Shown in pieces: positions 17,918 through 27,125 of a DNA stretch of 64,000 nt; position 1 is the first letter of the stretch; every line of letters starts with the position of its first letter. Position numbers and translations under genes: made by a program. The notes beneath the pieces are model-generated. The model searched no databases. It was not told the DNA's origin and worked only from the letters and a program-made list of their open reading frames with translations. The stretch is taken from contig NZ_KZ826481.1 of assembly GCF_003205515.1 (NCBI RefSeq), positions 724,660 through 788,659 on the forward strand, in the 5' to 3' direction. The stretch is from Litorivita pollutaquae (GTDB lineage Bacteria; Pseudomonadota; Alphaproteobacteria; Rhodobacterales; Rhodobacteraceae).

Positions 17918-18601
17918 TTAGCCGACAGGCTGTGCGCGAGGCGCGCGTGCTTCGACGGCCGCGATTTCTGCCTCAATGTAACTCGCCAGCGCCAGCGCCT
18001 CTTGCATCGGCAACACATCATAAGCGGTTTTTTTCGGGGCCTCGAAGGCGTCGCGCAACAGGTCAGCCTCGGTAGGGCAAAAGAACAGCGCCCCGGAATT
18101 GGCAAAAACGATTTGATCTTCTTCAAAATGCAGGCTGATGATTTCCATTTCACGGTGGGGGAAAACCGGCGCGATATCGCGCAAGCCGACCAAGGCTTTG
18201 GCAGGGATCAACGCGAAGGGATCGCCCAACATTTCTTCGGCGGCATCGCTTTCGACCATCACGCCCTGGTTTGGCAAAAGATATGTCACCTCAACATTGC
18301 CAAGCGCATGTGCCGGCACTTCGAGCGGCCAAAACCGTTGCGGGCAGTCCATTTCACCATTCCACAATTTGCGGCGGGTGATGCCGGTCACGACCTGAAG
18401 CCCGCCATCAAAGGTCAAGACTTTGTCACCAACGGCAATGGCGTCGACACCGCGCCATCCGGATGATGTGGCGACTTTGGTTTCCGCCACGATGCCCGAT
18501 TGCACGCCGACCGCGCCGCCATCATAGGCGCCGGTGGTCTCAGTCATACGTTTGCGGGTTCCCTCAAGAACCGATGACTTCCATCTAAACATTCTGTTCA
18601 T
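17918..18601 (-). CDS. Hint-domain protein, catalytic residues missing
   Basis: The 227-residue protein carries one Hint (hedgehog/intein) module, a type abundant in Rhodobacteraceae. ETKVATSSGWRGVDAIAVGDKVLTFDGG fits the Hint start, and LPNQGVMVESDAAEEMLGDPFALIPAKALVG the later block. In active members the module begins with Cys and has a His in a PQH context; here a Gly stands at the first position and PNQG replaces PQH, so self-processing looks impossible. The ATG at 18601 has AGGACAAGGG upstream. There is no signal peptide. Function unknown. Confidence 0.78.
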   Translation of the reverse strand: MNRMFRWKSSVLEGTRKRMTETTGAYDGGAVGVQSGIVAETKVATSSGWRGVDAIAVGDKVLTFDGGLQVVTGITRRKLWNGEMDCPQRFWPLEVPAHALGNVEVTYLLPNQGVMVESDAAEEMLGDPFALIPAKALVGLRDIAPVFPHREMEIISLHFEEDQIVFANSGALFFCPTEADLLRDAFEAPKKTAYDVLPMQEALALASYIEAEIAAVEARAPRAQPVG

Positions 18602-18799
18602 CCCTTGTCCTGCCGATCTTCGCCGGCGATTTGAAAGCACGGGCCAGTGACAGCCACCCCGTCGTACGCAACATGTTTATTTGCGGTGATTCCAAAGGCT
18701 GGGCTTGGTCAATAAAATGGCGGGATTGGGGCATTTCTCCGAAATCTGGGATAAATAGCCGTATTTTTTGGGGATTGGGTCGCAAATGGACACAAAAAT

Positions 18800-18818
18800 A
18801 TGGTTAACCCGCCTTTTA
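18800..18818 (-). promoter_or_regulatory. CtrA-like box upstream of the Hint gene (weak)
   Basis: On the minus strand the sequence reads TAAA, seven bases, TTAACCAT, one base from TTAA-N7-TTAACCAT, the CtrA box. It lies about 200 bases before the Hint start and overlaps the sulfotransferase stop codon, so it may be chance. Confidence 0.25.
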
Positions 18819-19463
18819 GGTAAACGAGTAGTTAAACCGTGCGATGTCGGTCGCGCAGATCTCCGACAGGGTTTGCGCATCTGAGTCGGAGTAATAGCTA
18901 CGGTAATCGGCGCGGCGGTCCGACGCATTGGCCTGTGGCAGCCTGAGCGCAAAACCAAGATGCGCTTCAAGGCGCGCCGCATCCTGGGCGACATGCTCCA
19001 ACCGGATATAGGCATCACAGTGTTCGCTCCCGTCCGCCCCGCACATATACGAGGCGTAATGAGAGGCGCGCAGGTTGGCGGCGGTTTGCGGATGGTTCAA
19101 AAACCCGGTGAAACTCGACGCCTTGGCCAGATGCACCGCCGGATGATCAAAGTGCTGCCCTTGCAGCCAGTGGTAATAGCTGACCATCCGGTCCCACGGG
19201 TTGCGCACGAGGGTAAAGGTGAAAAACTCTGCCACCTCGGCAGGGGTGATCAACCCGTCCAAATCTGCCAAAGTCGAATGTTTCCAAATCCGCCCTGCGG
19301 CCCGTGCGTCCCGCAATTTGCCGCGCCGTTTGACGGCCTTGGGCGTATCACCTGCCATCACATCATCCTTCATCGCCCGCGCCTCAAGCGCCAAGGCCAT
19401 CGCCGTGCCACCGGTTTTCGGGATGTGGATAAAAATGTAACGGCGTCCGCGCGAGATGATCAT
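18816..19463 (-). CDS. Sulfotransferase family protein (PAPS-dependent)
   Basis: The 215-residue protein belongs to the Sulfotransfer_2 type. IFIHIPKTGGTAMALALEA is the 5'-phosphosulfate-binding loop and TFTLVRNPWDRMVSYYHWL the 3'-phosphate-binding region. Such enzymes move sulfate from PAPS to carbohydrates or other hydroxyl groups. The acceptor cannot be told; no polysaccharide cluster surrounds it. It is upstream of, and co-directional with, the Hint gene, at a distance that suggests separate transcription. Confidence 0.88.
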   Translation of the reverse strand: MIISRGRRYIFIHIPKTGGTAMALALEARAMKDDVMAGDTPKAVKRRGKLRDARAAGRIWKHSTLADLDGLITPAEVAEFFTFTLVRNPWDRMVSYYHWLQGQHFDHPAVHLAKASSFTGFLNHPQTAANLRASHYASYMCGADGSEHCDAYIRLEHVAQDAARLEAHLGFALRLPQANASDRRADYRSYYSDSDAQTLSEICATDIARFNYSFT

Positions 19464-19770
19464 CCACCCAGAGTAGCGACAGAATACGCCGGCGCAATAT
19501 CAGAGCCGCACGCCGGCGCACAACCTGCACCAAGCGGCGCATTGTGACAACATGCCGTTTTGTGATCTCATAAAATCGCGCTCCGACCCTATTACGAAGC
19601 CCCCGCGTCCGGGTGTGGCCTGCGCTCGTCCGTCGGTCTCGCCAAGGGGGTGGTTTATGGTGGCGTTGGACCAACAGCCGATCCACCCCGATCACCGTGG
19701 TTTCGGCCCCTTTTCAATCCCGGCATTCCGGCGCATTCTGCGCAGCGAAATTAGCGGAAGGAGAACGCCG
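19464..19770. other. Divergent intergenic region, sulfotransferase / acyl-CoA synthetase
   Basis: The 307 bases between divergent genes hold no supported gene, although the acyl-CoA synthetase frame stays open through most of it. A strong ribosome-binding site GGAAGGAG ends the region. AT-richer sequence near 19545-19575 is the likeliest promoter position; no clear operator is seen. Confidence 0.4.
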
Positions 19771-21399
19771 ATGGGCTGGCTGAAAGATGAAACCGGACTT
19801 GAAAAAACCCGCGCCAATTACACGGCGCTCACACCGCTGTCGTTTTTGCAGCGGGCAAAATTGGTCCACCCAACCCGCGAAGCAGTGGTTTACGGCAGCT
19901 TTCGCAAGACCTACGCCGAATATCATGACCGTGTGACACGGCTGGCCTCGGCGCTTGTCAAACTCGGGGTGAACCCCGGGGACGTGGTGGCCACGGTTCT
20001 GCCGAACCTGCCTGCACAGGCCGAAGCGCATTTTGCGGTGCCCGCTTGCGGCGCGGTTCTCAACGCCATCAACACGCGGCTCGAGCAAGACACCCTCACC
20101 TATATCCTGTCGCATGGTGAAGCCAAGGTGGTGCTGTGCGATCCGCAGTTCCTGCCCGTGGTTGCGGCAGCGATTGACGCGCTTGAGGGCAACAAACCCA
20201 CCGTCATCGAAGTCGCCGATGATCAGGCCGGTGTTCATGCCCATGGGCATTACATGGAATATGAAGAATTGATCGCCACCGGCGACCCCGATTTTGAATG
20301 GATCATGCCAGAAGATGAATGGGAGAGCATCGCGCTCAATTATACCTCTGGCACCACGGGGCGGCCCAAAGGCGTGGTGTACCATCACCGCGGCGCATAT
20401 CTAAACGCGATGGGGCAAATCCTCAGCTGGCGCATGGTGCTTTACCCGCGCTACTTGACCATCGTGCCGTTGTTCCATTGCAACGGTTGGTGTCACACAT
20501 GGATGATGCCCGCACTGGGCGGCACGGTGATTTGTTGCCGCGACATCACGGCGCCGGCGATTTTCTCGGCCATTGCCGATGAGGGGGCCACGCATTTCGG
20601 CGGCGCGCCGATTGTTCTCAATATGTTGGTCAACGCGCCCGAAGATCAACGCCGCGCCTTTGATCACACGGTCGAGGTTTTCACCGCCGGCGCGCCCCCC
20701 GCCCCGGCCACGCTTGGCGCGATTGAAACCATGGGATTCAACGTCACACATGTGTATGGGTTGACCGAAACCTATGGGCCTGCCACCGAATGCACTTGGG
20801 ACGAGGACCGCATGGGCCATTTGCAAGGCACGGCGCGCGCCGAGGCCAAATCACGCCAAGGCGTGCCGATGCCCGTGCATGAGGCGATCACGGTTCTCGA
20901 TGAAAACCTTGAACAAACCCCGATGGATGGCAAAACCCAAGGGCAGATTTCCTTTCGCGGCAACGGTGTGATGAAAGGCTACTTCAAAAGCCCCGAGGCC
21001 ACCGCCGAAGCGTTCAAAGGCGGGTGGTTCCATTCGGGCGACATCGCGGTGCAACACCCTGACAGCTACATGCAAATCTCCGACCGCGCCAAGGACATCA
21101 TCATTTCCGGCGGTGAGAATATTTCATCGGTCGAAGTCGAAGCGGCGCTGATGAACCATCCTGCCGTATTGCTCTGTGCCGTGGTGGCCAAACCGGATGA
21201 AAAATGGGGCGAAGTGCCCTGTGCCTTTATCGAATTGAAGGATGGGACAACGGCAGAAGAAGCCGAAATGATCGGCTTTGCCCGCGAGCGGCTGGCCGGT
21301 TTCAAATGCCCCAAACGTGTGGTGTTTCAGGAGTTGCCGAAAACCTCGACCGGCAAGATTCAGAAATTTGAACTGCGCAGCATTGCCAAAACCTTATGA
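19771..21399 (+). CDS. Acyl-CoA synthetase (AMP-forming)
   Basis: The 542-residue enzyme activates a carboxylic acid through an acyl-adenylate to acyl-CoA. Adenylation motifs are YTSGTTGRPKGVVYHHRGAY (P-loop), VYGLTETYGPATE, GWFHSGDIAV, DRAKDIIISGGENISSVEVE, and the C-terminal lysine in KTSTGKIQKFELR. The N-terminus LEKTRANYTALTPLSFLQRA matches the medium/short-chain fatty acyl-activating group related to plant acyl-activating enzymes. The ATG at 19771 follows GGAAGGAGAA; the frame is open 73 codons further up. It likely feeds the beta-oxidation operon at 10.3-17.6 kb. Confidence 0.93.
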   Translation: MGWLKDETGLEKTRANYTALTPLSFLQRAKLVHPTREAVVYGSFRKTYAEYHDRVTRLASALVKLGVNPGDVVATVLPNLPAQAEAHFAVPACGAVLNAINTRLEQDTLTYILSHGEAKVVLCDPQFLPVVAAAIDALEGNKPTVIEVADDQAGVHAHGHYMEYEELIATGDPDFEWIMPEDEWESIALNYTSGTTGRPKGVVYHHRGAYLNAMGQILSWRMVLYPRYLTIVPLFHCNGWCHTWMMPALGGTVICCRDITAPAIFSAIADEGATHFGGAPIVLNMLVNAPEDQRRAFDHTVEVFTAGAPPAPATLGAIETMGFNVTHVYGLTETYGPATECTWDEDRMGHLQGTARAEAKSRQGVPMPVHEAITVLDENLEQTPMDGKTQGQISFRGNGVMKGYFKSPEATAEAFKGGWFHSGDIAVQHPDSYMQISDRAKDIIISGGENISSVEVEAALMNHPAVLLCAVVAKPDEKWGEVPCAFIELKDGTTAEEAEMIGFARERLAGFKCPKRVVFQELPKTSTGKIQKFELRSIAKTL

Positions 21400-21504
21400 A
21401 CCTGCGCGGGCGGCAGCACTTGTGTTTGCTGCCGCCCGCCACGGCGTGCTAGATTGGCGCAAACACGGCCACGACATGATGATAAGGCCAGAGCAGAAAT
21501 ATAC

Positions 21505-22530
21505 ATGACCGCACTGAAGAAATTTGACCGGATCGAGGCCGCTGGCCTTTGGCGCGAAAATCCGCAAGCCCAGCGCACCGAGGTGATCGTCTCGATCGGG
21601 GATGCGACCTTGGTGCTGACGGATCTGCGCGATGTGGCTCTGGCGCATTGGTCGTTGCCTGCTGTGATGCGCGCCAACCCCGGACAGGTGCCGGCGATTT
21701 TCCACCCCGATGGCGCCCCCGAAGAAACGCTTGAACTGGGCGACGACGCGATCGAAATGATCGAGGCGATCGAGATCCTGCGCAGCGCCATCGCCCGCCG
21801 CCGTCCGCGCCCAGGGCGGCTGCGGCTTATGGCAACGGTTTCGCTTTTTGCCGCAATTGGGGCACTTGGGGTATTTTGGTTGCCCGAAGCGAGCCTGCAA
21901 CATGCGCTGAAGGTTGTACCGCAAGTGAAGCGCGCCGAAATTGGCGCGGCCCTGCTCAGCAATATCCGCCGTGTCGCCGGTGCGCCCTGCGCTGCGCCGC
22001 AAAGCGTCGACGCTCTCGCGCGTTTGGCGGCCCGCCTGCCCAGTCCCAACGGCAGCGGCAAACTGGTGGTTGTGCGCTCCGGCATCGAGATCAGCACCCA
22101 TCTGCCGGGCGGCACGGTGATTTTGGGTCGTGGATTGGTCGAAGATTATGACCAACCGGATGTGGTCGCAGGCTATATCATCGCGGAACGCCTGCGCGGC
22201 GAAATGACCGATCCGCTGGAGCCGCTGCTTCGCGACGCGGGGCTTGTATCAACTTTCCGGCTGCTGCTGACGGGGGCGCTCAGCGATGCGGCGCTTAGTG
22301 ACTATGCAGAAACGCTGCTCCGAAGCCCGCCTGTGGCTCTGCCCGATGCGACATTATTGGCAGGTTTCAAAGCGTGGTCGGTGCGCGCAACACCCTATGC
22401 GATGGCCGTTGATATCACCGGCGAGACAACGGCAGGATTGATCGAAAACGATCCCTACCGCATCGAAGCGCCTGCGCCGGTGATTACCGATGGCGATTGG
22501 CTGCGGGTGCAGGTGATCTGCGGCGGTTGA
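21505..22530 (+). CDS. Membrane protein with M48-peptidase-like domain lacking the zinc motif
   Basis: The 341-residue protein has a cytoplasmic N-terminal domain (about 1-105), one membrane segment (LMATVSLFAAIGALGVFWLP), and a C-terminal domain. In that domain THLPGGTVILGRGLVEDYDQPDVVAGYIIAERLRGEM lines up with the M48 peptidase core, LPGG, then a strand, then the helix that normally holds HEXXH. Here that helix reads IIAERLR, so both zinc histidines are absent. This would be a catalytically dead M48-like domain; the homology is my own alignment by eye. It follows the acyl-CoA synthetase by about 105 bases. Confidence 0.7.
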   Translation: MTALKKFDRIEAAGLWRENPQAQRTEVIVSIGDATLVLTDLRDVALAHWSLPAVMRANPGQVPAIFHPDGAPEETLELGDDAIEMIEAIEILRSAIARRRPRPGRLRLMATVSLFAAIGALGVFWLPEASLQHALKVVPQVKRAEIGAALLSNIRRVAGAPCAAPQSVDALARLAARLPSPNGSGKLVVVRSGIEISTHLPGGTVILGRGLVEDYDQPDVVAGYIIAERLRGEMTDPLEPLLRDAGLVSTFRLLLTGALSDAALSDYAETLLRSPPVALPDATLLAGFKAWSVRATPYAMAVDITGETTAGLIENDPYRIEAPAPVITDGDWLRVQVICGG

Positions 22531-22556
22531 GCCGGCGGCGCCGGAAGTGGCCCGCT

Positions 22557-22578
22557 GCGCCCCCCTTGGGCGGGGCGC
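22557..22578. terminator. G+C-rich hairpin between convergent genes
   Basis: GCGCCCC and GGGGCGC form a seven-base-pair stem with an eight-base loop, just after the M48-like gene and before the opposite-strand SPOR gene end. There is no U tract, so it may act weakly or as an mRNA 3' stabiliser. Confidence 0.35.
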
Positions 22579-22743
22579 ATAAGGCCCACGCCGGCTGCAC
22601 GGCTCAGGCACAACGCGCGGCGCTCAGGCGTTGTTCGAGACCAATCCCCCGAACGCAGGAACCATCATCACCCAGTGTGCCATGGGTGGCACGGCCCCGG
22701 CCAATATGCGCCACCCTGTGTGTGCCGCCCCAACCGGAGTGCC

Positions 22744-24138
22744 CTAGCGTGAGAAGGCATCCTTGAACCCGGCTTTGCGCACGGCGAGAAGAGCCCCCTG
22801 CACATGGGAAGTGCTATCAAACGGCCCCGCCAAGACCACGGTCAACGCGTTAGATTTCCCCATCCGCACCGGAAGCCCCATCGCCGTGATTTTCGCCGCT
22901 GTGCGTGTGGCGTTGCCCCCATCACCAAAGCTGCCGACCTGCACATAGCTGTGGCCCGCAGATGCGGCGGATCGCCGTGTCGAAACCCGAGACACGGCGC
23001 TCTCACTGCGCCCCACGATGGTCGCCGAGGATTTCTTTTGTTGCGCCATTGAGGTGTAGGGATAGCGCAGAGCGGGGAATAATTTATTCACCACACGGCC
23101 ATCACGCGCGTCATAAAGTTTGCGCGGCACGGTCTTGGTCCACCGCAGATCCATCGCCTGAACCCCGGCGACGGTTTGCTCGGCGCGGCGTGGGTTCAAA
23201 CGATCATCGGTCCATGCGGCGCGGTATCCTTTGGGCGCCTTAATCTGCTCATGCCCCGCAGCACGGCGCATTTCATAAACATGACGCGGAATGATGCGGG
23301 TGTTGGGGTTAACGCTGTTCAACGGGATGGCGGCGGCCTCCGGTGCGGTCCGAACGGTCGCCACCCGGGATTTGGTATGCCCCGCCGTCGCGCCTGAAGC
23401 GCGCGCGACAATGCCCCGTTTTTGCGGGCCGCAGCGCACAGGCAGACCGGCACGCGAGGTGCCGACATATTGGGCGCTGATCGCCGAGGCCCCTTTGCAG
23501 GAGGGGGCGGCATTGGCGATCACAACGGGACGCGGCGCAGATTGCGGCGCAGCCAAGGCGCGCGGCGCGGGACGGACCACCTGCGGCGCGGGCGCGACAG
23601 GGCGCGGCATCGTCGAAATGGACGCCACGGTGCGCATCGGTTGCATCACCTTTTTGGTGGCGGTTTTTTGGGTTGCGGATTGCCTCACCCCCCGCTGCGC
23701 CGCAGGCTTGGGCTTGGCTGCAAACAAGGGGCGCGGCTTGGGGCGGGGCGTATCGGCCCCGCGGACGGAGGACGCCGCTTTCACCGCGCCTTCAGATGTG
23801 GATTTCACCTTGGCGGCATCCGCAGGCACGATTTGCACTGGCGCAGTGGCAGGCGCGGTGGCAATGGCGCGCCCCTGCCCGGCCGGCAAGGTGGGTTTAA
23901 ATCCACATATCACCGTTCGGCTGCGCGACACGCGGGGCACCCAGGTGATATTGCCGTCCACGCCCGCGCGCATGAACACACAGCCACGGCTGTCGACATA
24001 TTGATTGCCTTTGAAACTTTCTGGCGGAAACTCCGCCGGCAAAACTTCGTCTTTCAACGACAGTGATTTAGCAAATGCGCCACCCGTGCCTGCCATCATT
24101 GCGGCCACTAGGGCGGCGGTCACATATTTAGAAATCAT
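22744..24138 (-). CDS. Exported SPOR-domain protein
   Basis: The 464-residue protein starts with a signal peptide (MISKYVTAALVAAMMAGTGGAFA). A short folded part with cysteines follows (SRGCVFMRAGVDGNITWVPR, about 45-70), then a long low-complexity linker rich in Ala, Pro, Lys and Arg. The C-terminal SPOR domain (about 390-464) reads SYVQVGSFGDGGNATRTAAKI and ends VRKAGFKDAF. SPOR domains bind denuded septal peptidoglycan, so a role in cell-wall remodelling or division is expected. The ATG at 24138 begins the signal peptide; the frame is open 13 codons earlier. Confidence 0.87.
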   Translation of the reverse strand: MISKYVTAALVAAMMAGTGGAFAKSLSLKDEVLPAEFPPESFKGNQYVDSRGCVFMRAGVDGNITWVPRVSRSRTVICGFKPTLPAGQGRAIATAPATAPVQIVPADAAKVKSTSEGAVKAASSVRGADTPRPKPRPLFAAKPKPAAQRGVRQSATQKTATKKVMQPMRTVASISTMPRPVAPAPQVVRPAPRALAAPQSAPRPVVIANAAPSCKGASAISAQYVGTSRAGLPVRCGPQKRGIVARASGATAGHTKSRVATVRTAPEAAAIPLNSVNPNTRIIPRHVYEMRRAAGHEQIKAPKGYRAAWTDDRLNPRRAEQTVAGVQAMDLRWTKTVPRKLYDARDGRVVNKLFPALRYPYTSMAQQKKSSATIVGRSESAVSRVSTRRSAASAGHSYVQVGSFGDGGNATRTAAKITAMGLPVRMGKSNALTVVLAGPFDSTSHVQGALLAVRKAGFKDAFSR

Positions 24139-24207
24139 AAGAGTGCCCCCACACATATGGAGGGCAGTCTGACGCAAAATGTGGACACAGTAAAGCGTGG
24201 ATGTAGC

Positions 24208-24837
24208 CTATTTTGTGCCGAACATACGATCTCCGGCATCCCCAAGCCCCGGCACGATATAACCTTGATCGTCCAATTTTTCATCCACAGCAGCGGTGAC
24301 AATCGGCACATCGGGGTGGGCCTCTTTCATCCGCGCCACGCCTTCGGGCGCGGCCAAAAGACACAAGAACAAGATATTCGTCGCGCCGGCCTCTTTCAAT
24401 TTGTCGATCGCGGCCGCAGACGAATTGCCTGTCGCCAACATCGGATCGACTGCAATCACCAGACGCTCATCCAGATGGTCAGGGACTTTGAAGTAATATT
24501 CCACCGGTTGCAGGGTCTCTTCATCACGATACAGCCCGATAAACCCGATCCGTGCCGATGGGATCAATTCAAGCATCCCGTCGAGCAACCCGTTGCCTGC
24601 CCGCAGGATCGAAATCAACGCCAGTTTGCGCCCCGCTAAAACCGGCGCATCCATCGACTTGACCGGGGTTTCAATCGGTTTTGTCGTCATGGCCAGATCG
24701 CCGGTGACCTCATAGGCCAAAAGCTGGCTGATCTCGCGCAGCAACTGCCGGAAGACCGCCGTTGATGTCTGTTTTTCCCGCATCAAGGTCAGCTTATGTT
24801 GCACCAATGGGTGTTTGACGATTGTTAGATGGTCCAT
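24208..24837 (-). CDS. upp: Uracil phosphoribosyltransferase
   Basis: Converts uracil and PRPP to UMP. The 209-residue length is standard. Motifs are [20 protein letters not shown] at the N-terminus, the PRPP-binding loop [20 protein letters not shown], and the C-terminal uracil-binding stretch [17 protein letters not shown]. It is last in the nucleoside salvage operon, directly abutting the adenosine deaminase gene, and completes the route from nucleoside to nucleotide. Confidence 0.97.
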   Translation of the reverse strand: MDHLTIVKHPLVQHKLTLMREKQTSTAVFRQLLREISQLLAYEVTGDLAMTTKPIETPVKSMDAPVLAGRKLALISILRAGNGLLDGMLELIPSARIGFIGLYRDEETLQPVEYYFKVPDHLDERLVIAVDPMLATGNSSAAAIDKLKEAGATNILFLCLLAAPEGVARMKEAHPDVPIVTAAVDEKLDDQGYIVPGLGDAGDRMFGTK

Positions 24838-25908
24838 CTAATTGGTCTCCATTTGTTTTTTCAGGCGCGCACGCAACGGTTCGCTGCAAAATGCGGCTGC
24901 GATGGCGCTATGACCAAGGGCGCAGAACTCGGGAATTCCCCAACCAAAGCTTTTATTCAACTGCACGAATTCACCGGTCATGTCGGTATGGAAAAACGGC
25001 GGGTCATCGGTGCTGACCGTCACATTGACGCCGGCCTCTTGCAGGCGCTTGATCGGATGCGCCGCGATGTCGGGATAGAGGCCCAGCGCCACATTCGATC
25101 CGGGGCACACCTCGAGAACAATACCGCGTGCAGCGATTTCTTCGACCAAAGCCATATCCTCTATCGCGCGCACGCCATGACCGATGCGCACAACACGCAG
25201 GTCGCGGATGGCCTCGCGGATACTCTCTGGCCCGCCAAATTCGCCGGCATGGGTCGTCAATTTGAGATGCGCCTCGCGGGCCATGTCAAACGCATAGGCA
25301 AAATCTCCTTGATGGCCCATGGTTTCGTCGCCGCCCATGCCGAAACCGGTGATAAACTCACCCGCAGTTTCGGCGGCGCACAGCGCGCTGCGTTTGGCGG
25401 TCTCGGGGCCGAAATGGCGCACGGCGGTAACGATGCCGCGCAGGGTGATACCATGGGCCCGCTCTGCAATGCCTGCCGCATCCTCGATCGCCGCCAGATA
25501 TTCGCGCCACGCCGAAACATCGCCGCCACCGCAAAAATCCGGCGACAAGAAGCTTTCACAGTAAATCACACCATGTTCCGCCGACTGCTCCAACACCGCA
25601 AGCGTCAGACGGTGGTAATCCTCCGGTGTTTTCAGAACCTGTGTGGCGGCCTCGTAAACCCGCAGAAAATCAGGGAAATCAGCATAAGCATAGCCGCCAT
25701 CACGATCGAAAATGCCACTCAGGTTGACAGATTTCTCGCTGGCCAATTGCCGGATGAAATCCGGCGGTGCCGCGCCTTCATGATGCAGGTGCAGCTCACA
25801 TTTCGGCATCCGGCGCACCGCATCCTCAAACAGATACTGCGCCTCTTCATCCAGTGGTGCCGCAGGATCACGCCCTGCCAAAGGATCGAATGGTTTTGGA
25901 TCGCTCAT
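24838..25908 (-). CDS. add: Adenosine deaminase
   Basis: Deaminates adenosine and deoxyadenosine to inosine forms. The 356-residue TIM-barrel protein shows all zinc and catalytic motifs: PKCELHLHHEGA with HxH, TTHAGEFGG, VRIGHGVRA, and VSTDDPPFFHT with the Asp pair. Its ATG overlaps the deoB stop by four bases, and its stop is immediately followed by the upp start, so the genes are translationally coupled. Confidence 0.95.
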   Translation of the reverse strand: MSDPKPFDPLAGRDPAAPLDEEAQYLFEDAVRRMPKCELHLHHEGAAPPDFIRQLASEKSVNLSGIFDRDGGYAYADFPDFLRVYEAATQVLKTPEDYHRLTLAVLEQSAEHGVIYCESFLSPDFCGGGDVSAWREYLAAIEDAAGIAERAHGITLRGIVTAVRHFGPETAKRSALCAAETAGEFITGFGMGGDETMGHQGDFAYAFDMAREAHLKLTTHAGEFGGPESIREAIRDLRVVRIGHGVRAIEDMALVEEIAARGIVLEVCPGSNVALGLYPDIAAHPIKRLQEAGVNVTVSTDDPPFFHTDMTGEFVQLNKSFGWGIPEFCALGHSAIAAAFCSEPLRARLKKQMETN

Positions 25909-27125
25909 AGAAAAGAGACTCCTTTGGCCTGACGCGACGGCGGGACGCCCAGATGCGCGGCAACGGTGACAGCAACATCTTCAAAGGCAATGTTACCGAT
26001 AGGATGCGCGCCGCTTTCCCCAATGACCCGCGCCAGAACCGGAACGCGTTCACGGGTATGGTCCGTGCCCGACCAGGTCGGATCATTGCCATGATCGGCA
26101 GTAAAGATAAACAGGTCACCCTCGCGCGCCCCCGCAAAAATGCGCGGCAAATGCGCATCGAACCATTCCAGAGCATCCGCGTAGCCGGCCACATCACGGC
26201 GATGGCCGAAACGGCTGTCGAACTCGACGAAATTGGCAAAGGTGAGGCTGCCCTCTTCGGCCTCATGCGTCAGATCGACCAAATGTTCCATCAATTCGGC
26301 ATCGGTGCCTTTTCGATTTTCGTCGATCCCTTGCATCGAGAAAATATCGCCAATTTTCCCAACCGCATAGACATGTTTTCCCGCCCCCTGCACCCAATCG
26401 CACAGGGTCGGGGCGGGCGGCGCTATGGCGTAATCATGACGGTTCTTGGTGCGGGTAAATCCGTTCTCGGGATCGCCCACAAAAGGACGCGCAATGACAC
26501 GGCCCACGCGCATGTCGTGCACGATTGGCGCCATATGAGCACATAGATCGTAGAGGCGCGCCAAACCAAAGCTTTGCTCATGCGCGGCAATTTGGAGCAC
26601 GCTGTCGGCCGAAGTGTAAAGGATCGGCCATCCGGTTTCCATATGCCGCGCGCCCTCGGCGGCGATGACATCGGTGCCCGAACCGTGGCGGTTATAAAGC
26701 GTGCCACCCGCCCCCGCCGCATGGGCCGCCTCGGCCATTACTGAATCCGGAAATGCGGGGTCTTTATCGGGGAAATAATGCCATTCCCATGGCACCGGAA
26801 CACCGGCCAGCTCCCAATGGCCCGACGGCGTATCCTTGCCGCGCGACACCTCGGTGGCCGCGCCGAAATATCCCTGCGCCTCTGCGTTGGTCAAATCCGT
26901 GATCTTTGCGCCGCTGGCGACCTCTATCGCCTGCCCCAATCCCAATGCGGCGAGGCTCGGCAGCGTCATCGCGCCCCGCCCTGCCGTGCCATCCGCGCAG
27001 GCCCGTGCGATATGCGCCAAAGTATTCGCGCCGGTGTCGGGCAAGTCACCGTTAAAAAATTGATCCGCATCAGGCGCGCCGCCACATCCAACACTGTCCA
27101 TTACGATGAAAAAGGCGCGCGGCAT
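25905..27125 (-). CDS. deoB: Phosphopentomutase
   Basis: Interconverts (deoxy)ribose 1-phosphate and 5-phosphate, channelling nucleoside sugars into central metabolism. It belongs to the alkaline phosphatase superfamily, with metal sites at the N-terminus (MDSVGCGGAPDADQF) and the C-terminus (FTADHGNDPTWSGTDHTRER). At 406 residues it is the usual length. It lies directly after deoA with no gap and overlaps add by four bases. Confidence 0.97.
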   Translation of the reverse strand: MPRAFFIVMDSVGCGGAPDADQFFNGDLPDTGANTLAHIARACADGTAGRGAMTLPSLAALGLGQAIEVASGAKITDLTNAEAQGYFGAATEVSRGKDTPSGHWELAGVPVPWEWHYFPDKDPAFPDSVMAEAAHAAGAGGTLYNRHGSGTDVIAAEGARHMETGWPILYTSADSVLQIAAHEQSFGLARLYDLCAHMAPIVHDMRVGRVIARPFVGDPENGFTRTKNRHDYAIAPPAPTLCDWVQGAGKHVYAVGKIGDIFSMQGIDENRKGTDAELMEHLVDLTHEAEEGSLTFANFVEFDSRFGHRRDVAGYADALEWFDAHLPRIFAGAREGDLFIFTADHGNDPTWSGTDHTRERVPVLARVIGESGAHPIGNIAFEDVAVTVAAHLGVPPSRQAKGVSFL

